Source: Pegoplata infirma
Taxonomy: Eukaryota > Arthropoda > Insecta > Diptera > Anthomyiidae
Direction: 5' to 3'
Length of the DNA: 64,000 bases
Assembly: GCA_963921195.1 (NCBI GenBank)
Contig: OY992538.1
Span: forward strand, 87,171,904 to 87,235,903
In this document: positions 32,715 through 43,639 of the stretch, piece after piece
Numbering within the stretch: position 1 is the stretch's first letter
Layout: each line of letters starts with the position of its first letter
Made by a program: the position numbers and the translations under genes
The notes under the pieces: generated by a model
What the model was told of the DNA's origin: nothing
Seen by the model: the letters and a program-made list of their open reading frames with translations, nothing else
Database searches by the model: none

Positions 32715-34320
32715 TCTATGTATATAAAAGAGCAATGTGACTGACTGGCATACTCATTCATCATCGCCCAGCCCAAACCGCTGAAGCTAGAGACTTGAAA
32801 TTTGGACTGTAGGTCCAAATATAGATCCACTATGGCTGGAGTTTAATTCTAAGGCGATAAAGGGGACAAAAACTGTACTTTTGGTACTTTTTAAATATCG
32901 TGATTAATGATCAGTGTTGATTCTAATGGGTTAAAAAGGGTAAAAAACTGTACTTTTGGTGCTTTTTATATCTCCTGAAATAATGGTCATAGAAACTTAA
33001 AACTTGGACAGTATGTTCACATCCTGGAATATAGATCCAGTACGGCTGGATTGTTGCCAATGTTGATTCCAACGGGGTAAAAAGGGTAAAAATCTGTACT
33101 TTTGGTACTTTTTATATTTCCTTAAAAAATTGTCACATATACATGAAATTTGGACTGTATGTTCACCTCCCGAATTTAGATCCCACAAGGCTGGGTTTTT
33201 GCCAATGATGATTCTTATAGGGTAAAAAGGGTAAAAATATGTACTTTTATTACATTTTATATTTCTTAAATAATGGTACTAGAAAATTGAAATTTGCAAT
33301 GTCGGTTCACCTCCCGGAAAAAAGATTCACTAAGGCGCGTTTTTAGCCAATGTTGATTCTACTGGGGTAAAAAAAGTACCTTTGGTACTTTTTTTTTATT
33401 TACTGAAATAATGGTTATTCAAACTTGAAATTTAAATGTAGGATCCTTTAGTGAAATAAAATATTCTGGAACAAGTACGTTCCGAAAATTCTGTACCGTT
33501 TTCAAAAAGTACCTTTTATAAAAAGTACCTTTTATAAAAAGTACCTTTTATAAAATGTACCTTTTATAAAAAGTACCTTTTATAAAAAGTTTCTTTCATA
33601 AAAAGTTCCTTTTATAAAAGTACCTTTTATAAAAGGTACCTTTATAAAAAGTACCTTTTATAAAAAGTACCTTTTATAAAAAGTACCTTTTATAAAAAGT
33701 ACCTTTTATAAAAAGTACCTTTTATAAAAAGTACCTTTTATAAAAAGTACCTTTTATAAAAAGTACCTTTTATAAAAAGTACCTTTTATAAAAAGTATCT
33801 TTTATAAAAAGTATCTTTTATAAAAAGTACCTTTTATAAAAAGTACCTTTTATAAAAAGTACCTTTTATAAAAAGTACCTTTTATAAAAAGTACCTTTTA
33901 TAAAAAGTACCTTTAATAAAAAGTACCTTTTATAAAAAGTACCTTTTATAAAAAGTACCATTTATAAAAGCACCTTTTATAATAAGTACCCTTTATAAAA
34001 AGTACCTTTCATAAAAAGTACCTTTTATAAAAAGTGCCTTTTATAAAAAGTACCTTTTATAAAAAGTACTTTTTATAAAAAGTACCTTTTATAAAAAGTA
34101 CCTTTTATAAAAAGTACCTTTTATAAAAAGTACCTTTTATAAAAAGTACCTTTTATAAAAAGTACCTTTTATATAAAAGTATCCTTTATAAAAAGTACCT
34201 ATTATAAAAAGTACCTTTCATTAAAAGTACCTTTTATAAAAAGTACCTTTTATTGAAAGTACCTTTTATAAAAAGTGCCGGAAGTACACTTTTTGGTACT
34301 TTGTTATTTCCTGAGGTATA
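32715..34320 (+). mobile_element. Second Helitron-like element
   Basis: TCTATGTATATAAAAGAGCA at 32715, then GTGACTGACTGG and CATCGCCCAGCCCAAACCGCT, the same head as the Helitron at 8480 (10527 onward). Four degenerate units with GGTACTTTTTATAT and ACTTGAAATTTGGACTGTA follow, then the satellite at 33502. I see no 3' hairpin-CTAG end; the 3' limit is approximate. Confidence 0.65.
33502..34278. repeat. Satellite, 16-bp palindromic unit, about 48 copies
   Basis: Unit TACCTTTTATAAAAAG. Each unit is nearly self-complementary (CTTTTTATAAAAAG, GGTAC cores), so the array can fold into many small hairpins. Variants (TATC, GTGCC, 15- and 17-mers) cluster at the edges and around 33790-33830, as expected from slippage. 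Confidence 0.95.
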
Positions 34321-34619
34321 AATAAAACAAACTTTTTTGTTTTTTAAATCATTACATTGGTGGAGGGTATTTAAAGATTCGGCACAGCCGAATATAGCTT
34401 TCTTACTTGTTTATTCAAAAAGTGTTAAAAATATTAAAAATATAAGCAAGTGTGACATTTTATTAAAAAATATTTTTTTGTTGTAAGTTTTATACAAAAA
34501 ATCTCAACAAAAAATAAAAATTTTTTCGCCTTACTTTTACTGCATCCTCAAGAGCGCTCTTTGGATACGCTTCGGTATGCTATAAAAAGATGCTGTGTCG
34601 CCAAAATCTCGATTTATTT

Positions 34620-34800
34620 TTGCTGGTAAGCTTTGAAGTCACTTTAAAAGGAAACAGGATCACGAACACGAAATGAAAAACTGTAAATTCAGTTTTACTT
34701 AATTTGATCTCTACTTTCAGACGTATATCATCCGGTTCATGTTTAATATTGGCTGTCGGACAGTGCAATTGGTTAAACAAGGAAAACTCTAGCAAAACAT
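34620..34800. repeat. Partial copy of the 1925-2345 repeat
   Basis: Matches 2130-2345 in order (AACAGGATCACGAA, ATGAAAAACTGTAAAT, CGTATATCATCC, GTCGGAC). It lies 150 bp before serpin exon 3, as the first copy lies 340 bp before exon 1. Confidence 0.6.
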
Positions 34801-34948
34801 TAAATTTATAAAAATTAGTAGCTTGTATGTGTTTTGCAATTTCACAATTTTAAAAATTCCGTCAGAATTTTTTGCCATTTATACCCGAATATAATATTAA
34901 ACATATTTGATTAAATATCATTTATTAATTTTTTTTTATTCCATTTAG

Positions 34949-35085
34949 CCATGATAATGCAAAATAGAATGTTACATATTGATAACAAACAACCCAAGGT
35001 TTTCGCAGTAAATCGACCATTTTACTATATTATAAAAACTCAAACTTCTGTTTTGTTATTTAAAGGAAATATAGTAAACACTTAA
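34949..35085 (+). CDS. Serpin C-terminal (reactive-loop) exon 3
   Basis: Forty-four codons after two joining bases (CC), ended by TAA. The loop (MIMQNRMLHIDNKQPK) leads into VFAVNRPFYYIIKT, then VLLFKGN and IVNT. F-x-V-N-R-P-F, the double aromatic strand and L-F-x-G-x-I/V are the serpin C-terminal signature. The acceptor is TTTTTATTCCATTTAG. A junction base G would give GCC (Ala), as expected for the small residues of a serpin hinge. The putative P1 by alignment is near the Asp-Asn-Lys, with an alternative Arg upstream; uncertain. No AATAAA follows within about 150 bases, unlike exons 1, 2, 5 and 6. Exon 3 is most like exons 2 and 4 (YYIIKT/YYIIQT). Confidence 0.88.
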
Positions 35086-36081
35086 TATGAAGGTACTTGT
35101 TTTATGTTAAGAAATTAATTAAGTTTTAAGATACTTAAACTCAAAATTTTTATCTGATCCCAATATGAAGCACTTGGTTAAATATACACAAAAAATTATT
35201 GGCTAACAATTTTCAATTAAATCTATTGATCAACAAAATTTAAATGAGTCAATCAATGTTTTGATTAACATTTTTCTTAGTTTCTTTAACTATCGAATTA
35301 CAAATTCTCAACATACTAGATTTTGTTTCGCTTTAATTTTTATGAATAGATTAATTAAAAAATATTCAAAATAATCGGGGTTTACTTTTTTTATTGTTGG
35401 CAACATATTGGAAAGCAAAAAAATATGAATTTTGTGATGATTTTGTCACAAGCTTACAATTCATTTGTTAAACCAATCATTATTTTGATTGACTATAAAT
35501 AAAAAATTGATCAATCTTTTGATTAAAATCGAAAAAATGTTTGATTGAAAAAAAAAAAAAAATATATTTGATGATTGGTATAACAATTTTTTTGATTGGA
35601 GGAATTTCAATAAAAAAATTGATTGAATCCGCGTTTTTGTTCATTGAAATTCGTTTCAAATTTTTTGTGTGTATGGATATTTTCATTATAATTTCAATAA
35701 AAATATACTTAGGAATTTCAATTAATTTTTATTAAAAAATAAAAATTGTTTTATTCGACCTTTAAAGTATTATATTTTGAGTAGGTTTGTTCTAGCTCAC
35801 GGTAATTATTTGCTTTACTAATTAAAACCATTATATTCTCATAGAATAACTTTCAAGAAACTTATTTTCTGTTTTAAATTTATTTATGTTGGTCATTATT
35901 GCAAGAGTTAATCGACACGTGCTTCGGAATTCGTCAGATTCTATTGTCAAGCAAATATAAAAACCCTATACGGCAAGTAGCAAAGGGAATTTAAATTACA
36001 AATCACTAATATACCAAACTAAAATATTAATACATATGTATTCTACTATACTCTCACTGAGAATTACAAGAAGAATTATTA
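35086..36081. other. AT-rich intron, TTGATTAAAAT-type repeats
   Basis: 35220-35740 contains many TTGATTA/ATTGATCAA words in both orientations, suggesting a decayed MITE. Nothing coding is recognised; the 60-70 codon frames are low complexity. Confidence 0.35.
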
Positions 36082-36584
36082 CACTCAAAAAAAAAAAAAA
36101 TCCTTGCAAAACTACAAGAAAAGTTTGTAACTTTTTTTGCTACCTCCTATTTGACAAGAATTCCTTGTTATCTTACAAGCCTTTTACCACTAATTTTGTA
36201 ATTTTACAAGCTACCAATAAAATTGTAAATTAAAACTTTACTAAATTTTTTCCTACCTCCTTTTTTACGAGAATTCCTAATAAAAATTACGAGCTTTTTT
36301 GTAATTTTACAAGATTTTTACCAATAAAATTGTAAATTTACAACTTTTTTGGCGAAATAAAACTTACAAGGGGTTCTCGTTAATTTACAAGATTTTTTTG
36401 AAAAAAATCTTGGAAATTTGTAAAATTACAAGAAAAACTGTAAAATTACACAAAAAAATGTAAATTTCGATTGAAAAATATTTGTAAAAAAACAAGGAAA
36501 ACGGTCAAATATTGGTAAAATGGGATTACTTGACTTTTTCTTTTTCTAGTAATTTGACAAGGTTACTGTAGAATTATTTTAAGT
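36082..36584. mobile_element. MITE with CACTCAAAA / TTTTAAGTG ends
   Basis: TA+CACTCAAAAAA at the left, TTTTAAGTG+T at the right. The interior alternates TTGTAAAATTACAAG and TTACCAATAAAATTGTAA words. Same family as 36933-37695 and 60865-61392. Confidence 0.6.
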
Positions 36585-36749
36585 GTCACTCTCCCAAGCA
36601 GGGATGCCAACTTAGTGCTTTTCGCGCTAGATCTAGTGCTTTTTGATGTGTCAAAACGCGAAAAATTTTCACCTAGTGCCAAATTAGAAAAACGCACTAA
36701 CTTGGTGCTTTTTAAATTTTCAGTTGGTGCTTTTAGTGCTTTTTAAAAT

Positions 36750-37950
36750 TAATTTTTATAGCCTCCAAACAAAGTATGGCGGAATACAAAGTTTGTTATT
36801 TCGAGTGTAACGCACCGAAATATTAGTCGGAGACCCCACAAAGTATATATTTTATTGATTTATGATCGATTCAAAAACATTTTTTGAATGTCTGTCTGTC
36901 TGTCTGTGGAAAGCAATATGCAGTTCAAACTACACTCAAAAAAATAAACTGGTAAAACGCCTGGTAAAATGCCTTGTAATCCCGTTCTACCAATATTTAA
37001 CAATTTTCCTTGTTTTTTCACAAAAAATCTTGTACTTTGCTCAAACGAGAACTACAGTTTTATTGGTAATTTTACAAGTTTATTTTCGTAATTGTATTCT
37101 ACCAATTTGAAAGGTTATTTTACAAAAAAAAACTGTAATTTAACAACAAAGTTTTTATTACGAGGATTCTAGTTGAATTACAAAAAAACTGTTATTTTAC
37201 AAAAATTATGTTATACGAGGATTTATGTTGTTTAACAAAAAAAAAAAATTTTTTTTTTGTAATTTATTTTTTTTTATTGAAAAATATTTTAAAAAAGTTA
37301 ACAAAATTTTGAAAAATTTTGATTACGAGGATTCTAGTTAATTTACAAAAAAAAAAACAGTTATTTTAGAAAAAAGGATTTTATTACGAGGATTTATGTT
37401 GTTAACAAAATTTTTTTTTTGTAAATTTACCATTTTGGTTTGTAAATTTACCATTTTTTTAAACATATTTACCATTTTTTCTTGTAAGTTTACCATTTTT
37501 TTTGTTGTATTTTTCCGTTTTTAAAACAATATTTTTACCAATAAAATTGGTTATTTTACCAATTTTTGGTGCATTCAAAATTACGAGGAAATCCTCGTAA
37601 TTTTACGAGAATTTTACCTACGTCATATTTTACGAGAATAGCCTCGTAAAATCACGAGATTTATTGGTAAATTTACAAGTTTTTTTTTTTGAGTGTAAGA
37701 GCTAGACGCCTGAAATATGGAACGAATATATTTTTATGGTCAATGACTATTGGTCGTATTAAGTTCGGAAAAAGGGCAAAATCGGACTAAGGGGAAAATG
37801 TTTTCCTTTAAAGAACTAAACCACCTTTTAAAAAATGCCATTCTTTGTAGGTTTTTTTTTTTTGTATTTTGTTTTAATATTTGAACTCTGTCTAAATTTG
37901 GCTGTTTTGAAGCGGAAAATCCAGACCATATAGAATTGTACAAAGATTTA
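36750..37950. repeat. Dispersed 'TATACCCTCC' repeat inside the hAT element
   Basis: TATAGCCTCCAAACAAAG at the head, ACCCCACAAAGTATATATT, GTCTGTCTGTCTGTGG, then after the MITE the segment AAAAAGGGCAAAATCGGACT known from the other copies (for example 6260-6320, inverted). Confidence 0.6.
36933..37695. mobile_element. MITE, CACTCAAAAAAA TIR, TA target
   Basis: CACTCAAAAAAA at the left and TTTTTTTGAGTG at the right, with TA on each side, the target of Tc1/mariner-type elements. The interior is a tangle of TTTACGAG/CTCGTAAA and TTACCAATAAAA words. Confidence 0.75.
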
Positions 37951-38555
37951 TATCAGTTGCTCAAAATTTTAACCAACAAACTTATCAAAAATTTTATTTG
38001 AAAAAAAATATTATTTTTTTTTACTTTTTTATCTATTTAAAAAGAGTCCAGTGCTTTTTTACCTTTTTTTAAACCAAATTTACGCGTTTTTACCCGTTTA
38101 TAAAATTTTTGGGCTCGTTTTGCTCTCAAATAGTTGGCATCTCTGCTCCCAAGGTTGCTTCTAGTGGAGTCAAATGAATGACCGACACCCAACGTTTGTA
38201 TACCCTCCAACCACAGTATGGGGGTATACACAGTTTGTCATTCCGTTTGTAACGCATTGAAATATCGGTCGGGGACCCCATACAGTATATGGGGCATTCC
38301 ATGTGAAATTGGACACTTTGAAAATTTTTTTTTTAGATTTTCCCAATTTGTTTACAGTTTTTAGTAGCCTTCGATAACTCCTTCGTGGTAAATTTTCAGA
38401 TTTTTTTGATGACCCGTTCAAAAGATATCGAATTTTTAAAAATTGGCAGTTTGTTCCTTTACTCAAACTTCTTTTTCTTATAACTTCTTCAATAACGGTC
38501 CAAATTTATTTTTTTTTTTCAAAATTTTTGTTTTTTTGCGTACTTTAAAAAAAAA

Positions 38556-38730
38556 TGTAATTAGTAATTGAGTTTTTTCAATTACAATTACATGTAATTT
38601 GTAATTGAAAATTTCCAATTACTAATTACATCTAATATAATTGAAAAAACTCAATTACTAATTACATGTAAATGTAATTGAAAAATTCAATTACTAATTA
38701 CATGTAATTGTAATTGAAAAAACTCAATTA
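38556..38730. repeat. Palindromic AATTAC/GTAATT microsatellite
   Basis: Alternating CTCAATTACTAATTACATG and TGTAATTGAAAAA words, self-complementary, replacing part of the left arm of A3. Confidence 0.85.
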
Positions 38731-38951
38731 TTTTTGAAAATGTTTGTACTCTTCGATTTTTTGAAATTTTTTTGTGTAAAACTTTTCTACAAACTTTTTT
38801 ACAGGAGGAATTTTTTGTCCAGGAGGATCGTGGGATAACGATTATTACTATTGAAGGATTCCAAAATTTTTGAAAACAAAAAAAACACTTTTTCGACCTT
38901 ACCTATTTTAATTTGCATAAAAATTGGCATATCAATTCTCGAGATCTGTGT

Positions 38952-41283
38952 CGAATTTCGGTTTTTGTTATTTAGTCAAAATTGTGAATGGTTCGCGTTT
39001 TATCGCTGTTCAAAGTTGGTATTTTGCAACAATTTAATGAAAAATACATGATGTTTAAATGATCGTATCTTTGGAACGCATCATCCGATTGTCACGAAAT
39101 AAAGCGCAAAATAATGGTTATGTCCTGGTCTTAAAATAGAATTTTGAAAAAGGATAGGATGCTTTGCAAAAAGGATATTGAAATTAAAAAAATGTCCTTA
39201 ATTTGCAAATATCTCAAAATGCGTATCTTTAATTTTCCTATATTTTTTTGCACATATAGCCCTAAATATACTTAACAACATATGCAAATCCCAAATTGGG
39301 ATGGTAAGCGGTTTAATTGTAAACGCGGTTTCATGAAACGCCTTATTGATTTTTGTTAATAACTCTCGTTTACAAATGAAAAACAATTTCTGCGCACTAA
39401 CCGCGAATAATTTTTTTATATGTATTTTTGATCGCTAAACTCAAAAATTTCATCAAAAGAACATTTCGCGAATAACTTTTTGTTTAATGAATTTTTTAGC
39501 GTTTTTTGGAGGTATTTTGACTATTTTTCTTATATCTTAAGTTCTGTTTATCTGATTCTCTCGCAATAAAAACCAAATTAAAGACAATCAAATTTCCAAC
39601 AAATCCTACATTCATCATTTTTTCATAAGTTCATAGCTTTACGCGCAAATAATTTTTTTAGCGTTATTTGGAGGTATTTTGACTATTTTTCTTATATCTT
39701 GAGTTCCGTTCATCTGATCTTTTCGCAATAAGAACCAAATTAAAGACAATCAAATTTCCAACAAATCCTTCATTCGTTATTTTTATATCAGTTCATAACT
39801 TTACGCGCAATAGGCAAACAAGGAAAAACTATTTTTTATTAACAAAGCTCATTTTTTAAAAATTTTAAAAACAGAAATTGTAAAAAAATATCATTTTTTT
39901 TTGTATTTTATCATGTATATTCATAAAATTTGTGATAACTTCGGAGTAAACCTATAGATTTTCATCAAATCAACTTTATTATATTTCTCAATGTTCAGGC
40001 TTTGCAGATAAATAAAAAGATGCAATTAATTGCAAAGATTTCTATTTCTTAAACTTTTTTTAAATGATTTGTTAATCAAAAAACTTATTTTAGTCATATG
40101 TTTGCCTATTGCGCGTAAAGTTATGAACTGATATAAAAATAATGGATGAAGAATTTGTTGGAAATTTGATTGTCTTTAATTTGGTTCTTATTGCGAAAAG
40201 ATCAGATGAACGGAACTCAAGATATAAGAAAAATAGTCAAAATACCTCCAAATAACGCTAAAAAAATTATTTGCGCGTAAAGCTATGAACTTATGAAAAA
40301 ATGATGAATGTAGGATTTGTTGGAAATTTGATTATCTTTAGTTTGGTTTTTATTGCGAGAAGATCAGATAAACAGAACTTAAGATATAAGAAAAATAGTC
40401 AAAATACCTCCAAAAAACGCTAAAAAATTCATTAAACAAAAAGTTATTCGCGAAATGTTCTTTTGATGAAATTTTTGAGTTTAGCGATCAAAAATACATA
40501 TAAAAAAATTATTCGCGGTTAGTGCGCAGAAATTGTTTTTCATTTGTAAACGAGAGTTATTAACAAAAATCAATAAGGCGTTTCATGAAACCGCGTTTAC
40601 AATTAAACCGCTTACCATCCCAATTTGGGATTTGCATATGTTGTTAAGTATATTTAGGGCTATATGTGCAAAAAAATATAGGAAAATTAAAGATACGCAT
40701 TTTGAGATATTTGCAAATTAAGGACATTTTTTTAATTTCAATATCCTTTTTGCAAAGCATCCTATCCTTTTTCAAAATTCTATTTTAAGACCAGGACATA
40801 ACCATTATTTTGCGCTTTATTTCGTGACAATCGGATGATGCGTTCCAAAGATACGATCATTTAAACATTATTGTTGTGTTTTTCAATTATATGTACTTAT
40901 TAAGTACATTTTCTAATATTACCCCAAAAGTGTGCTTTAAAAATGCTAAAAAGTTCAAATAATGAAAGTTTTAAACAAAAGAGCTTTTACTTCCTGCATG
41001 ATTTGATGGGGATATTTATTGTGCGCCCTTAAAGTATGCTATAAGAATATTACAAAAGCTCTGTATAAAATACGTTCCACAACAGGGAGAGTCAAATGTG
41101 TACTAATCTTTTATAATAATAATATTTATTAAGTACACATATTGTATGGTAAATCCTAATCCAAATGATTGCAAAACACAGCTTATGTATTTTTCATAAA
41201 ATTGTTGCAAAATACCAACTTTGAACAGCGATAAAACGCGAACCATTCACAATTTCGACTAAATAACAAAAACCGAAATTCAA
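38952..41283. repeat. Long near-perfect inverted repeat
   Basis: The arm 38952-39820 is the reverse complement of 40099-41283 apart from a 320-bp insertion in the right arm. Both arms encode the same 62-residue frame letter for letter (39198-39386 minus, 40533-40721 plus), so the arms have hardly diverged. Within each arm, a 140-bp segment (GGAGGTATTTTGACTATTTTTC) is also tandemly duplicated. The loop is about 280 bp. Confidence 0.9.
40869..41188. mobile_element. Small insertion in right arm of the inverted repeat
   Basis: Absent from the left arm, which gives the empty site AAACATCATGTATTTTTC. Ends TTGTTGTGTTTTT and GCAAAACACAGCTT are loosely inverted; TTATTAAGTACA words occur near both ends. 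Probably a short MITE. Confidence 0.6.
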
Positions 41284-42583
41284 TAAAAATCAGAAGAATG
41301 GATATATTAATTTTTGGATAAATTGAACCACCATCGGCTGATTGCCTATGCTATTTAAAATGGAACCAGTCTATTTTAAATTTTTTGAAAAAAAAAAATT
41401 ATTGTAATTTTCCAATCTTAAAATCATTTCTGCTTAGCGAGTAGAGATAGGGTTGTGGTATGTTTTACAAAAATGTTGTAGGGTAAAAATGAATGGGGGT
41501 CGGTCTCACTAATGACCCCTCTCGGAAGCACCATTGGACCGGTAGAAGCTGATTAAATAAAACAAATTTACAAAAAATAAAAAAAAATGTGTGGGGACCG
41601 TCTTAACAGTTAGAGATAGAGGGTAGGTGTGTTCAGAAAAAATGTTTGGACTAAAAAAATATTGTGGGTCGGTCATACATTTTGTTGCTCTAAGGGCACT
41701 ATTAGCGCAGTTAGAGCGGTTGGAGCAAATTTTAAAAAATGTCGTTTTGTGTGGGAGCCCCCTTAGAAATTGGAGATAGGGTATTAGTTTGTTCCAAAGA
41801 AATGTTAAGACGTAAAAGTTAATGGGGTCGGTCTTTTGAATGACCCCTCTATGACGCACCATTGGAGCAGTAGAAATGATTTTAAGATTGGAAACTACAA
41901 TAAATTTTTTCAAAAAATAGTAATAATCGTTATCCCACGATCCTCTTGGGCAAAAAATTTGTAGAATCGATAGAAGCTTTACACAAAAAAATTTCAAAAA
42001 AATCGAAGAGTACAAACATTTTCAAAAATGAGATTTAAATTTAAAAACTTAAAAATCGCAAACTAGAGCGCTTTTAAGATTTTTTTTTTCAAAAAGTACG
42101 CAAAAAACAAAAATTTTGAATTTTTTTTTTGAAATTTGGACCATTATTGAAGAAATTATGAGTAAAATAAGTTTGAGTAAAGGAACAAACTCCCAATTTT
42201 TAAAAATTCGATATCTTTTGAACGGGTCGTCAAAAAAATCTGAAAATTTACCACGAAGGAGTTTTTGAAGGGTACTAAAATTGTAAACAAATTTGGAAAA
42301 TTTAAAAAAAAATTTTTTCAAAGAGTCCGATTTGACATGGAATGCCCCATACATATTATTGATCCATGATCGATTCTAAGACATCCGTCCGTCTGTCTCA
42401 TGTTCATAGGCAGGTTATTTTCGTGAATGGGAAAAATCGGACCAGTGGGAAAAAGGTTCTCCTTGAAGAACTAAACCAACCTCTGAAAAATACACTTTTT
42501 TTACATGTTCTTTTGTATTTTTGTTAAAAAAATTAAACATTTGGTATATTTATTGCGATGGGAAGGTGCTTCCAACGACAACG

Positions 42584-43330
42584 TTTGTGGCAAGTTGCCT
42601 TGATTAAATATTTATCACATTAAAACGGAATGCACCACAATCTCAAAAATTTACATTCTTATATAGTTTTGTATGGGCTATCGATTAAATTTTTTTTTTT
42701 TGGAAAATTTTCAACACCCGTTCTGAAATTTTCCATTTTTTAAAAATGTCAATTTATTAAAAAACATGCCACTATTTTTTTTCTTTTTTAAATTTTTTTT
42801 AGAGAAGTTTAGATATTTGTCCATCCACACAAAAAAATTCAGAAAAACATTTTTCGTTTTTTTTCGGGAAAATCGCATTTGAATTTTAAATTTCATAACA
42901 ATTTTGTAATTTGCTTGTGTTTTCTTGATTTAACGTTGCGAATGAGTAATATTTATGCAATTGATATTACCCATTCGCAACGTTAAATCAAGAAAATACA
43001 AGCAAATTACAAAATTGTTATGAAATTTAAAGTTCAAATGCGATTTTCTCGAAAAAAGCGAATAACGTGTTTCTGAATTTTTTTGTGTGGATGGACAAAC
43101 ATCTAAACTTTAAAAAAAAAATTTTAAAAGAAAAAAAAGTGGCATGTTTTTTAATAAATTGACATTTTTAAAAAATGGAAAATTTCAGAACGGGTTCTGA
43201 AAATTTTCAAAAAAAAAAAAATTTAATCGATAGCCCATACAAAACCATATAAGAACGTAAATTTTTGAGATTGTAGTGCATTCCGTTTTAATGTGATAAA
43301 TATTTAATCAAGGCAACTCGCCACAAATTT
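42584..43330. mobile_element. Foldback element with tiny loop
   Basis: TTTGTGGCAAGTTGCCTTGA at the left against TCAAGGCAACTCGCCACAAA at the right. Arms of about 360 bp are nearly identical, meeting at CGAATGAGTAATATTTATGC / ATATTACCCATTCG (about 42940-42985). Confidence 0.88.
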
Positions 43331-43639
43331 GACCATTTTTCCAATATTTGACCACGCCAGCCAGCCCAGTTTTTGAAAATTAGAAAAACCAAAAACGCAA
43401 TTTTCTTATTTCCATATAGGGCTATCCAAACAACCTATTCAGAAATTTTCGGGACACATGTTTTTCAGTAGCGGGACATTTGGTGTGGAATGCCTCATAT
43501 GCATATATATTTGAAAAATGGATTTAATGCATACAAATTTTTTTCAGAAAAAGCTTTGTTAATTTACAGAGTTTACATTTTATAAAAGTTATGTAAAGAG
43601 TGTTTTTTTATCTTGATTTTTTTTAAGAAAACTCTAAAG

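Larger units (their letters stand above)
30053..34411. repeat. Dispersed 'TATACCCTCC' repeat split by later insertions
   Basis: Left part 30053-30260: TATACCCTCCACTTAG, CCATAAAGTATATATATTC, GATGTCCGTCTGTCTGTC. Right end 34349-34411: GGTGGAGGGTAT then the hairpin ATTCGGCACAGCCGAAT. Between them sit the elements at 30594-32438 and 32715-34320. Confidence 0.65.
36599..38145. mobile_element. hAT-type element containing two more elements
   Basis: CAGGGATGCCAACTTAGTGC at the left and AGTTGGCATCTCTG at the right, flanked by the exact 8-bp duplication CTCCCAAG (36591-36598, 38146-38153). Subterminal AGTGCTTTTT repeats are present on both sides. A dispersed repeat (36750-37950) lies inside, and that in turn holds the MITE at 36933. 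Confidence 0.87.
38290..42349. mobile_element. Foldback element A3 with internal insertions
   Basis: TGGGGCATTCCATGTGAAAT at the left, GACATGGAATGCCCCA at the right. The arms match A1 and A2. A (TAATTGAAAAAACTCAATTAC)n patch (38556-38730) and the inverted repeat at 38952-41283 have been added. No transposase. Confidence 0.85.
38195..42560. repeat. Dispersed 'TATACCCTCC' repeat split by element A3
   Basis: TATACCCTCCAACCACAGTA and CCCCATACAGTATA before A3; ATTGATCCATGATCGATTC, GTCCGTCTGTC and GGAAAAATCGGACC after it. Order and orientation match the intact copies. Confidence 0.65.

Noticed and set aside
33502..34278. CRISPR-like array
   Set aside because: Units are contiguous with no unique spacers, in an animal intron; it is a satellite.
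39198..40721. Identical 62-residue frames on opposite strands
   Set aside because: The identity is explained by the long inverted repeat; composition is low complexity and there is no domain.
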